Of a DNA stretch of 64,000 bases, positions 31,043 to 41,039 are shown piece by piece. The notes beneath the pieces were generated by a model. That model did no database searches, was not told where the DNA came from, and was given only the letters and a program-made list of their open reading frames with translations. The stretch lies in NCBI RefSeq assembly GCF_022605725.1, contig NC_065550.1:4092001-4156000 (forward strand). Reading direction: 5' to 3'. Positions within the stretch are counted from its first letter, which is position 1. Each line of letters starts with the position of its first letter. Source of the DNA: Anthonomus grandis grandis. Its lineage: Eukaryota; Arthropoda; Insecta; Coleoptera; Curculionidae. The translations under genes and the position numbers were made by a program.

Positions 31043-31190
31043 GGTACAAAACGCCCGTTGCTAATCCGTTGTACGTTTTGCCTTAATGGTGCGGGCATAA
31101 AGTACACCGTATTAGCAATAGCCAATCAGTGATCGAATTTAAATACCTATTGCTAATCCGTTGTACCTTTTGCCTAAATGCGCCCCGGAA

Positions 31191-33157
31191 TATACAAATT
31201 TACCAAGGTAGAAAAGAGACCAGCTGTATATAATATAAAATTAAAGAAATATTCAGACAAAAATTTAAAACAGAAAATATGGAATGAGTTGGGTGAATTG
31301 TTTGTTGAAAACTGGAGTAACATTACAGCTTCTGAAAAGGCAAAAAGGTAAGCAATCTTTTAACAACTTTTTTATTATAACTATTAATCTTAGTTTATTA
31401 TAACGCCTCGTTTATAACAACAAATAACATTTTACAATATTAAATTTTGTCATATTGCCATGGTAGACTTCCTGAAGGAGAGGTAAAATATTGTGCAAAA
31501 TAGTCTCTAATCTGAATGCCCCTATTATTACCTCTTGTTCCAAGAGGATCAATATTATCTAAAGGACACTGGTACAATGTATCTTCAAAACAAACACCAT
31601 CATGTTTTCTAAGAAGATTGTGGAGAATACAGCATGCCTTAATTATGCTATTAGAAAATTCGAGGCTGGCATCTAATGGTCTAGTAAATATTCTCCACTT
31701 GCTAGCCAATATTCCAAAAGAACATTCTACCATTCTACGGGCTCTTGACAGTCGGTAGTTGAAAAGTCGTTTCAGAACTGGTAAATTTCAGTTAGGGTAT
31801 GGACGAAGAACATTCTCTGAAGTGGAGAAAGCTTCATCGCCTAAGATTATAAATGGCATAGCGGTTCAATTTTCGTCATTCGGTAATATTCTAGGGCCTG
31901 GAATATCCAATTCGCCTCTTTGAAGTGAAGCACCAAATGCAGATTTTTTAAAAATGTTGGAGTCACTAGCGGATCCATAGGCGCCAACTTCAATTGACGT
32001 GAAACAGTAGTCAGAATCCGCTACTGCAAGTAACACAGTTGAGAAGAAGCCTTTAAAGTTGAAAAATTCAGAGCCACTTGAATTAGGTTTCTTCATTCTA
32101 ATGTGTTTTCGATCGACCGCCCCAATACAGTTAGGAAAATTTGTTCTCTCGTAAAAATCAGCTGCTATCTTCAACCAAACATCGCTATTTTTTGGTGGCA
32201 TATAGATTGGCACCAAGCATTCCCAAATAGTGTCACATGTCTCCGTTGTTTTACCGAGTAGATATTCGTAATGCAGTGAAGCGAAACTGCTGCCTGTGGC
32301 CAAATACCTACAATGGAATGATATTTTAATATTTTAATTTTATTGATATTTTATTGTTAATCAGTGTAATTATAAATTCATGTCATTATTTTTGTAAAAT
32401 TTATTTTCTACCTTTCAGTACATTAAAATAAAAGCGTGTGCTTAAAATTGTTTTTTGTAATATTTTATTGTTTTGTTGCAGTTAAAGAATTGCAGTCGAG
32501 GTGGAAAAACCTTAGAACCTGCTTCAAAAGAGAGTATGACATTCAAAAAAAGACGCCATCAGGTTCAGAGGCAAAACGGAGACGAAAATACATATATTTT
32601 GACCAGTTGGAGGGTAGAGAAACATCGAGCACACACAGCCACGATAACGACACAGACACGGAAACTCCAACTCATTTAAGTACCGGAACACATCCTTCAG
32701 TAGCAAGACCTTCAACCTCTAATATTCGAAATAAATCTTCTAAATCGTATGAAAACACGTTACTGGACATACTGCGTGCAAAAAAAGAAGAAGATAGCGA
32801 AATAGATGAAGATAAATACTTTCTACTGTGTCTGCTCCCTACTTTCCGTGCGAAATAGATAAAGACCAAAAATTTATAGCTCGAAATGAGTTCATCAACA
32901 CGCTGAGACGTCTCCGATTATCCACAAATACACCTGTTTAAAATGCTTCCATTGCCATGCCTTCTTTAAATGTGTCTACTACCAACCCTCCAACCCCTTT
33001 AAGACAATATTTTACAACTTTTGCACCAAATCAACAACATCAATATTCTCAACATTCTCAATTGTGCATACCCATACCAAGCCCAGCCTCTGAAGGAGTA
33101 CTATCGCCCGCGCAGAGATCTTGGGACGATAATGCTTCACAAGTCTCCTCCATTTAG
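31191..33157 (+). pseudogene. Harbinger-1 accessory protein: MADF and BESS domains
   Basis: Exon 1 (31191-31347; a few codons lie left of the MULE at 15600-15612) encodes KFTKVEKRPAVYN…SDKNLKQKIWNELGELF, a MADF (Myb/SANT-like) DNA-binding domain; the donor is GTAAGC. Exon 2 starts at 32482 with VKELQSRWKNLRTCFKRE and runs on to a BESS-like block (DEDKYFLLCLLP … RNEFINTLRRLRLS, about 32800-32930). An in-frame TAA at 32938-32940 is followed by more frame, rich in Pro/Gln/Ser, to 33157. Exon 1 carries one A too many before the donor (run at 31342-31346) and there is a frameshift near 32850. Harbinger accessory proteins bind element ends and carry the transposase to the nucleus. Its intron contains the transposase's main exon on the other strand. 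Confidence 0.8.
31440..32311 (-). pseudogene. Harbinger-1 transposase, catalytic exon
   Basis: Begins at an acceptor (TTGTAG, 32312-32317) with YLATGSSFASLHYEYLLG. The DDE_Tnp_4 core has Asp in IGAVDRKHIRM (about 32125), Asp in ILGDEAF (about 31850) and Glu in RMVECSFGILASKWRIF (about 31730). The same frame runs from 32311 to 31440 with only two stops, TGA at 31866-31868 and a second TGA at about 31791-31793, so it is the least decayed DNA transposase here. The Gly usually following the first Asp (DGKH) is Arg. A start fragment (MDFTEVACVCALIIY, 33489-33536, minus) survives beyond the MADF exon 2; the rest of its first exon is deleted. Confidence 0.85.
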
Positions 33158-33488
33158 TCCATTCAACCTTTATAATTTCTATTTTATACTTAACTTGCTT
33201 CGTTAAAAGTATTTTGTTTGAATTCGCATTTATTTTTTTTGTATATTTTGCTTACATTATTTAAAAATAAATCAGTTACTTTTCTATCTTTCATATTTCT
33301 TACCTTAGCGTTACAGCCAATTTTTCTGATACTGGAACCGCCAAACGCATACGAGTATTCTGATGTACAATGCGAAGTTCAAGTGCAGCCAACAAGATAT
33401 GGAAACTCGCAATACTCATTCGAAAATAACTGAACAATTTGTCAGGGTGTTCCCTTAAAATGTCGAATAATTTGTAAAATTGTCCATT

Positions 33489-33536
33489 ATTTGTATATAA
33501 TTAAGGCACAGACACAAGCTACTTCAGTAAAATCCA
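33489..33536 (-). pseudogene. Harbinger-1 transposase, N-terminal remnant
   Basis: ATG at 33536 and 16 codons, MDFTEVACVCALIIYK, then TAA. The M-D-x-x-E-V-A-C-x-C-A-L form is typical of Harbinger transposase starts. The following helix-rich N-terminal region is missing. Confidence 0.5.
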
Positions 33537-33665
33537 TCTTAACAATGCTGTTCATAGCAACTAATTAATTGAACGTGCGCGGAGCTCATAGCTAGAGGCA
33601 ATTTTTTCAATTAAGCAACTTTTAAATCGGCCAACAAAAAAGTGGCTAGTGCGTCCCAGGTCTAA

Positions 33666-34200
33666 AGGTAAATAAACCTGATGCTCCTTAATTGACTGTA
33701 ATGATTGCTGCGATTAAATGGTTAATTAATGAAAGAGATAAGGCAAGGGTTAGGGTAGACATGAAAATACTACAGAAAACATACAGCATAATAAAATTCT
33801 TAGAAATACTGTTAAAACGGCCATTCGTAGAGAAAAAGCTGCATATCTGACCTATGTTTCAAATCTAGAAAATCAGCGCAAAGATTGGAAAACACTGCAA
33901 GATTTTAATGTATATTTAATATATAGGCTTCTAAAAAAGAAAACAATGATCTTTCTTCAAGTTTTCTGATGTAAGTGCCATAAATGATTATTTCTGCAGT
34001 GTTTTTCAAAAAACAAACAACGGTGATGAAAAAATAAGATTTTTTTATTAACAACAGGTTTAATAATAATTATCATTTTCTTTTAAATTAGTGGATCAAG
34101 CGGATAATTATAGGTTTATTTAAGACATTCACTCTAACGCAGCTGGAAACGATGATTTGACACTCTTTATGTTAAAATTATGTTTGCCAACCACTGTAAA
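33666..34200 (+). pseudogene. LINE-C continued: RT linker and start of RT
   Basis: Continues the LINE-C reading cut at 15447: NKPDAP then a TAA where Trp is usual, LTVMIAAIKWLINERDKAR (about 33685-33740), a frameshifted RREKAAYLTYVSNLEN region (about 33825-33880), and NAAGNDDLTLFMLKLCLP (about 34140-34190). It stops at about 34200, where the (AATA)-rich 3' tail of LINE-D begins. Confidence 0.75.
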
Positions 34201-34204
34201 GCAT

Positions 34205-36370
34205 GTCACTAATATAATAATAATAATATAATATCCTTTATTTTATCCCCTATGTCAACAAAATCGTATACAGGACGACAAAGCAACGGTATACAAAGGA
34301 GGATCTAGCTCCCATAGGATACATTAATTTTTCTTATCTAGAATTCATAGAGGCAATAGCCTTATAGGAATAAACAAAATAACAAAATTTAAAATAAATA
34401 TTCTAAATATCTAGTTAGGATTATTATCTAATAGTAAAATTATTAAAACATTTAATCTGCAACCAGTGGTAAACAGCTTTTTTAAATTGGATTGTAGATT
34501 CAATGCTTCTAATATCAGCAGGTAGCATTCTATAAGCCCTGATGGCCATATAATGAGAACCCCTTTCATAGTAAGCTGAATTATGCAATGGAATGCGGAG
34601 ATCGCTTCTAAGTCGTGTAATCATAGTCACATCCTCAGCGTACATTGCCCTATTCAACAAACAAATTATTGGGTTTTTTCACGAATAACACCAAGGAAGA
34701 AAAGTATAAGGAGGGAAGGGAGAGTATTTTTAGTTTGCTGAAGTAAGGTCTACAGGAAGTTCTGAAGGTCAGGCCCAATAAACAACGAATGATACGCTTT
34801 TGCATTCTAAATATATCTAGAGCTCCTCTTGCTGATCCCCAGAAACAGATACCATATTGTAAGATCGACTATACCTGCCCGAAATAAAATAGGCGAAGAG
34901 ATACCTCAGACACTACATCCCTTAATCTTCTAATCAATCCGCACAAGCCAACTAATCTGGAATAAAGGTTTATAATATGTTTCTCCCAATTTAAATTGTG
35001 GTCAATGTGTCATCTTAAGAATTTAATACTATTGGCTACATGAATTGACTGCTTACCAGACCACACAAGTAGAGATTCTGAGACAACAGTCGGCTTCGAA
35101 AAATCAACCCCGTTTAACTAGAGTTCAAAGACAACTTACTGTCCAGACACCAGGTCCTCATGCGCTCCACTGCGGTTAAGCAGTCCCGTGAAAGATCTGC
35201 CACTGTCCTCCTGGCAGCTATAATTGATGTGTCGTCGGCGAATTGACAAATCATATCAGAAGGGAACAGCTCAGGCAAACCATTGACATATAATAGGAAG
35301 ATTGAGCCCTGAGACACACCTCTTCAATTGACAATTTGGGGGTGAAACCGTTGGTGATTCGGAATGTGTCACACAAACTATTTATTCTCTTTGATCTAGA
35401 TATGAACTAAGTGATTTAGATGCACCCCTGATGCCTTACCGTTTCAGGATATCCGAGAGTAAAGAATGGTCAACCGTGTCAAACGCCTTAGACAAATCGA
35501 AATACAGTACAGCCACAGTGGACTTTCTCTCAAGATTCTCCATGATATATTGTATTGCACTATAAATGGCTATTTCCGTCGATCTTTTGGGAACGAATCC
35601 GTATTGGTGTTTATTTATTATTTGATGGTGAGTTAAATAATTCATAACTATTTGATAAATAACCCTTTCAAATACCTTCGATATGGATGGTAATACGGAT
35701 ACCAGCCGATAGTTGGCAATATTCATTATTTGTCTGTTCTTAAAAACAGGCACTACTTTTGCCCGCTTAAGAGCAGAAGGGAAAATTTGGGTAGCAAGAC
35801 TCTCATTGATCACATTGGAAATAGGTCCGGCTAAGTGAATCTCAATAAACTTTAAAACGAATACCGGAATTTCATTCAAGCCAGAGGAAAATTTATTTGG
35901 AAGGTTCATCTTAAAATATCTAAATATCTTAAAGTTTTCCTGAGAAATAACAGGATTGAGAAATATGGTTGGATAATCATTATGCAAGCCATGTATATTG
36001 GAGTTACAGCTTTGTTGATGATCAAGGGTAAAATGTTGGGCAAATATTTCGGTGATTAAAACTGGATTTTCAATGGACTGACCATCTTCCTTTAAAACAA
36101 TATTATTGTTAGTTTTATTTTTACCTGATTCAGATTTTATAATTGACCATGCCGATTTTATCTTGTTTTTTGAATTTTGGATTTTGTTATTATTTATAGA
36201 CTTTTTACAAAAAGAGATGTAACATCGATATTGTTTCCTTTCACGTTTGTATGTAACGTAGTGTTCCCTAGAATTAGTATATTTGTACCAAACATAGAAA
36301 TCTTTTATGTAGTTAGAATATCTTTTTATCTTTGGTATAATCCAGGTTGGCTTCTTATTTTTCATCTTAG
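34205..36370 (-). pseudogene. LINE-D reverse transcriptase
   Basis: From 36370 down: the linker MKNKKPTWIIPKIKRYS, FAQHFTLD, RT block 0-1 (FSSGLNEIPVFVLK; RAKVVPVFKNR; NYRLVSVLPSISKV, about 35660-35720), block 2 (QYGFVPKRSTEIAIY), block 3 (LYFDLSKAFDTVDHS, about 35470), a frameshift near 35430, block 4 (SQGSIFLLYVNGL), the catalytic QFADDTS (about 35235), and a C-terminal end at 34424. 315 residues are open from 36383 to 35436. The 3' tail (34205-34250) has AATAATAATA repeats. The 5' part is cut by Harbinger-2 and resumes at 39406. Confidence 0.8.
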
Positions 36371-36611
36371 TTAAGCGGCCCACTCACCAGCGAGCATGTT
36401 CGTTAACATGCTCATCAACGTGGTTGGTGACAACAAATTTGTTGGTGTGTGGCTAAGTTGCGCAACATGCTGCCAAGTTGCCGGTTTTTGGAAAATATCG
36501 AAAAACCGCAACGAGAGCCGAGCATGTTGCAACGTGTGTGCCGCTTTCTCAGGTTGCCGACGTCAGCATGGTTAGTCGTACCCAGTATTGCGAAGAGGAC
36601 ACATTAAAAAA

Positions 36612-38475
36612 ATGTCTTTCAGCGACAATAAAGAGTTCTGGAAAGAGTTTATAGAACTTTATGAATCCCTGCCTTGCTTGTGGAATATAAAAGACAAGCA
36701 ATATTCAAACAAACTTCTGAAAGAGGAGGGAATGCAGACAATGGTAGAAAAATGCAAGTCTATTTTTCCTGATGCGGATAAAGAATTTGTAAATAAAAAA
36801 ATAAAATGTTTACGGGCATCGTTTCGAAGAGAAGTCAGAAAAGTAATCAAGTCAAAAGGAACGGGGACCTCACCTGATGATGTATATGAACCTTCTCTTT
36901 GGTATTATGAGCTTCTTTTATTTACGGCTGATTGTGAAACTGTAAGAAAAGGCAAATCGTCTATGATTGAGATTGAGAGTGATGAGGAAAGTAATAATTC
37001 ACAGGTAAGGAAGATATAATATATATGTTCGAAGTCACAAAGCAGATGTATTTTATAGATAAGATCATAGGTACTTACACTAAAAAAATAGTTAAAAAAA
37101 CACCTCTAAAGAACATTGCAAGATTTAATTGTGACCCGCTGCTTAATTCAATGACGATTAATCATTCTTTCTTGGAAAGGTATACTTCCATAATCACTAA
37201 CGTAATAATCCTTATACAAATCCCTTATTTTGGTTTCTGTCAATTTTGTTGGCTTTTACTTGTTCTAGACCAATAAGCTGATTTACTTTTTCAGCGATTT
37301 AATTTTAACAGCGTTTTTAACATCTACAGAGGCTTGCAAATAATTCTTGCTGTGGGCGTGTTAAAAAATTGTGCAGGGCAAAACAAGCAAGTATAACTGC
37401 ATCTACATTTTCCAATTTAATAGCAAAACTTCTTTGAAAAACCCCAAAACGTGAATTTAAAATGCCAAAGGCATTTTCAACAACTCTCCTTCCTCTGCTA
37501 AGCCTATAATTAAAATTTTTTCGTCATTGTGCATAAGGCTTCATTATGTTTTCTTCTAAAGAAAATGCTGAGTCTCCAACAAAAACATATGGCAATGCAA
37601 CATTTCTTCCCGGTAGTTCTCTGGGCAATGGTAGATTTAATGTGTTGTTACGTAAACCATCGTAGAAGTCAGTTTCTTGCAAAATCCCCCCATCTGAAGT
37701 TTTGCCATTACTTCCAGTGTAAACATAGAAAAATTCGTATTTGGCATTTACTGCCGCTAAAATGACTACACTAAAAATCTTTTATAATTGTAGTAATATG
37801 ATCCACTATTGCAAGGTTTTTTAATTGCCACATGTTTACCATCAATACTTCCGAGACAATTTTCTATTTGCCACATGATCTATTTCTTATATATTCTATT
37901 TGCCTCTTGAAATCTTGGGCAATTGCAGTCCATTCAGACGATGTTGACGGCATCTGAAAGAAAAAACATTAGATTATTAGGCAACTGATTTCCCTATTCA
38001 TTTGCTTATTTTATTTCATTTATTTAAGGTCGAAAATTTACTGTCTCCGGCAACCCCGTCAACCGAATCTACAACATCGCGCAGTTCAGCTACACGCAAG
38101 CCTAAAGTATCTATGACATCTTCAGAGAAAAAGAAACTGGAATTTCTAAATGTAGCTACAACTTTTTTGAAAGTTGATGATTTCCAGAGAAACTGAGCAG
38201 TTATGGGCAAAGTATCGACTTACAACTAAAGGATATGGATGCAAAGCAAAGATTAATAGCCGAAAAACTAATTGCAGATGTAATTTTTCACGGCAAACTA
38301 GGAAATCTCACAGAGCAATCTGCTGTGGCAGCAAAGCCTTTGCAACAAATGCATTACCCTCAACCTATGGGATCAGGGGTTTCATATGCCGGGCAATATC
38401 CTTCGCAGTATTTGCACAATAATTATCAATATCCTTCTGCACATCAATACCCCAATTATTCGTCCATCAGTTAAC
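36612..38475 (+). pseudogene. Harbinger-2 accessory protein: MADF domain plus BESS-like motif
   Basis: Exon 1: ATG 36612 to the donor after 37007 (TCACAG then GTAAGG). It encodes FWKEFIELYESLPCLWNIKD … KIKCLRASFRREVRK … SLWYYELLLF, a complete MADF domain of about 90 residues. Exon 2 starts at 38029 (after TTTAAG): VENLLSPATPSTESTTSR, then a frameshift near 38190 and a BESS-like helix (DMDAKQRLIAEKLIADVIF, about 38232-38288), then a Gln/Tyr/Pro-rich end to 38475. The intron (37008-38028) holds the transposase's catalytic exon on the minus strand. Confidence 0.8.
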
Positions 38476-39237
38476 AACCCAATAACACTCATACTGAATC
38501 TGCCACCTCCAACTTTGAGCAGCAACCGTTGTCGCAAATACAACGCAGTGGTTATTGCGGGTACTCCAATTCAGCTTCAAACTCTGTCTCAGCCTCTCAT
38601 TCGCTAATGCCAGACACACAAGTGCAATCTGAGAACTACGGGTCCGAGACAGAACTAGGCGAATTTCTTACTACTACTACTACTAATATTACACAGCAAT
38701 AAAGGCAATTCGAGCTAAACGTGAAGTTGCCAGGTTATATTTTATAATTTGTTTTAGTTACAGATGTTATAAATAAAAATAATGCAAATAAATACCTACA
38801 TACCTTTAAGTAGTTTTCCCTTGGCACATCGTAGATCTGTTGACAAGTTTCTGGAATGAGCTGTCCCAACAGTTGTGGTGAAATTATAGTACTAAACTTC
38901 AGGTCTTCATAACTCCTTCCCGTAGCCAAAAAACGTAATGTATCTACCAATCTTTCTTCTGCGCTAACTGATTCTCTCATTACATTATTTTTTTTTCTAT
39001 GTTGGGTCTCACAAGATTTAGCAGTATTGTAAATGCAGTCTCATTCATTCTTAAGTAGTTTCGAAAGTCTGTTGGTTCCGACGATTTAAGTTCTTGCAAC
39101 AAATTCATGTGCGAGTACTTTGTCCGGTTTAAAAGCCACCTTTTGGTCCATACTCTTCTTTTATTTTTCTTTTTCTCAGATATTATTGTGAGGCCTATTG
39201 CAATTGCCAGCTTCTGTCGCTTCGATAACAATTCCAT
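37330..39237 (-). pseudogene. Harbinger-2 transposase, two exons
   Basis: Exon 1: ATG 39237 (MELLSKRQKLAIAIG) down to 38804, with WTKRWLLNRTKYSHMNLL and, after a frameshift in an A run near 38985, LRFLATGRSYEDLKFSTIIS; donor GTATGT (38798-38803). Exon 2 starts at 37953 (after CTTTCAG), with the core Asp in GSIDGKHVAIKKP (about 37830-37850), Asp in VGDSAF (about 37560) and Glu in VVENAFGIL (about 37480), ending near 37330. Frameshifts near 37870 and 37790 and a stop near 37520 disable it. Exon 2 of the MADF gene lies inside the intron between these exons. Confidence 0.75.
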
Positions 39238-39405
39238 GCTAGGTACAATGGGCCGACTTCGACTGAATGTGCGCACTTGTTAAACTGATGTTCGGTCCAA
39301 GGTTCGATCAAAATTTGCAATTGTGTGTGGCCACCGCAACAACATGTTGACCAGCATTTTGACGAACATGCTCGTTCGATGCTCGCTCGTGAGTGGGTAA
39401 CTTTA

Positions 39406-39480
39406 TACATGTTGGAAATCAAAATAATAGAAGAGAATATGAAAGAAAGTATTAAATTTTCCTTTACCTTTTTTATTGAA
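39406..39480 (-). pseudogene. LINE-D, part upstream of Harbinger-2
   Basis: GKFNTFFHILFYYFD followed after one base shift by FPTCITKMKNKKP joins the linker at 36370. Such an NxFFxxFxxxFDxxFP block ends the endonuclease-RT linker in CR1/Jockey-type LINEs. Further upstream no clear endonuclease is visible. Confidence 0.65.
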
Positions 39481-39700
39481 AATAGTTAGTTCATACCCAA
39501 ATATCTGAATATCTCAACCAGAATAGCATAATTCCTATTCATCAATCAGCGTCTTAAAAACACACAGCACAACTTCGACATTGCTTAATATTACAGATAA
39601 TATTGTAAAATTTCTTAATGAAAACACGTTGTTTTAGATCCTATTTATCAAACAGGTCAGAGGTTGTTAGAGTAAAGAACAGTTTCTCTCACTCGAACAA

Positions 39701-39742
39701 GTACTTAGTACGTAATACGTAATACGTAATACTTAGTACGTA
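39701..39742. repeat. Short TACGTAA tandem/palindromic repeat
   Basis: Three to four head-to-tail copies of TACGTAA, bordered on both sides by CTTAGTACGTA, so the block is nearly palindromic. Confidence 0.7.
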
Positions 39743-39988
39743 AAAAGTAATTTGACGTTTAAATTATAATTTGCCAACAAATGTTTTGACGTTTTTTTAC
39801 CGTAAAGTCGTTTAAGTGCGTAAAGTAATTTGATATTTTTGATTTTTTTATGTTTTCTTCAGTAGTAGAAAAAGTTTTGTATGTTACACGTGTGGAATAA
39901 ATAATTCCCTTTTTTTATTCATGGAAATTGTCGCATGAGCCGTAGGCGAATGTTTGCAAACAAGTTTCCCATTCATCAAAAAGGCTTA

Positions 39989-40037
39989 TTTTACACACTT
40001 AACACATAAATAACAATTATGTAACAAGTGTGTAAAA
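39989..40037. repeat. Hairpin TTTTACACACTT…AAGTGTGTAAAA
   Basis: 12-base outer arms, plus ACATAA/TTATGT inside. The left arm recurs directly at about 40093-40118 (TTTTACACACTTGTTACATA). No coding; probably part of a MITE or SINE-like repeat that I cannot name. Confidence 0.65.
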
Positions 40038-40396
40038 TTCTGTTTTTTTATTTATGGCAAACTTCCTATTCATAAAAAAAGGATCATTTTACACACTTGT
40101 TACATAAATAACTATTTTTGGTAAGTGTTTCTTTTTTATAGGTTAGTCACTCCATTTAAAAAAAGGTCACTTTTGTCTTTACTACTGTTCTAATACCTTC
40201 TGTATAATATGCAAAGTTATCTTGCTAATGTAGATCTGAAAGAGATCTTTAATTTTTATTCGGGATACTTTATTAACACACGGTATATTTACATTGTTTT
40301 TATTTCCTACTACTTGTTTCGTTTAAAAATTCGCACCAATTACTTAGACTGCCTCCGTCTAAGTCAGACTAGGAGCGAGGGCTCCATATATATTAG

Positions 40397-40434
40397 CGTT
40401 GATTGAGAATATGGGTTCAAATATTCAATCAACG
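40397..40434. mobile_element. 38-bp mini-copy of the 7-bp-TSD family
   Basis: Only the two ends remain: CGTTGATTGAGAATATGGG directly followed by TTCAAATATTCAATCAACG, the latter the inverse of the family end. It is flanked by ATATTAG on both sides (40390-40396, 40435-40441). It matches the ends of 19402-23566. Confidence 0.85.
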
Positions 40435-40604
40435 ATATTAGGTAGACCATTGTTCCGGAACATTCGCTAACTTTCTACGTATACCTCGAGATGTCGTGAG
40501 GAGTTCCTACCACTTGCTTCATTCTTATCACACATTCGGGTCTAGGATACAGATGAAATGATTCCCGAATGCCTGAAGATCATTACATTATTAACTCGGG
40601 TTAA

Positions 40605-40868
40605 GGTTGCATCACACAGGTAGCTTATCATCGGTTAAGATGCAATAGCTCGTAACCCCCATGAACATTTTTTTAAAGGAGGAGAAAAAACTAACTACAC
40701 GTGGGTGGCGACGGTACCTTAAACCAATAAATCCTGAATATTCAACGAAAAAAAAAACTGTATGATAGTAAAAAGAAAAATAATGATTTATTCAAGATTT
40801 TGAGCTTTTTAAGTGGGTTACGAGATATTGCATCTTAACCGACGATAAGCTACCTGTGTGATACAACC
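40605..40868. mobile_element. MITE with 56-bp inverted ends
   Basis: Left GGTTGCATCACACAGGTAGC and right the inverse of GGTTGTATCACACAGGTAGC; similarity runs through TCGGTTAAGATGCAATA to CTCGTAACCC, about 56 bases. The inner half of the arm is the same sequence as the inverted end at 43881-43910. Confidence 0.8.
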
Positions 40869-41039
40869 TTCGAATGCTCGAATTAAATGTTGACCAAATG
40901 TGGGTTAACAGAATTATGTTTTTAAAAGTTTTTTAATTTATGTAAGAATTATGGGGCTTGAAATAAAAATGTCACTATTAAAATGCAAAAAATATAATTT
41001 TTAGCAAGAATATGAACATCAGAACCAACTAAACCTACA

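Larger units (their letters stand above)
15613..31181 (+). mobile_element. Mutator-like element (MULE) inside Harbinger-1
   Basis: Both ends begin GCATTTAGGCAAAAGGTACA and match over 38 bases before the left copy is broken by the pogo element; the match then resumes at 23808 for about 100 more bases, giving inverted ends of at least 135 bases. Flanks are an exact 9-bp duplication GCCCCGGAA (15604-15612, 31182-31190), as expected for MULEs. The element encodes a MULE transposase on the plus strand (24074-30768). It sits inside the first MADF exon of Harbinger-1. Confidence 0.92.
15451..33662. mobile_element. PIF/Harbinger-1, swollen by nested insertions
   Basis: Ends are GGCCTGGGACGCACTAGC (left) and the inverse of GACCTGGGACGCACTAGC (right), similar for about 40 bases. 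Both are flanked by TAA (15448-15450, 33663-33665), the 3-bp target duplication typical of PIF/Harbinger. Removing the element and one TAA restores the LINE-C reading. It encodes the two Harbinger proteins, transposase (minus) and MADF/BESS (plus). Only about 2.6 kb is Harbinger sequence; 15613-31181 is a later MULE. Confidence 0.9.
36374..39402. mobile_element. PIF/Harbinger-2 inside LINE-D
   Basis: Ends AGCGGCCCACTCACCAGC (left) and the inverse of AGTTACCCACTCACGAGC (right), continuing GAGCAT. Flanks are TTA on both sides (36371-36373, 39403-39405), a TWA-type 3-bp duplication. It encodes a MADF protein (plus) and a Harbinger transposase (minus). The LINE-D frame continues across the site. 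Confidence 0.9.
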
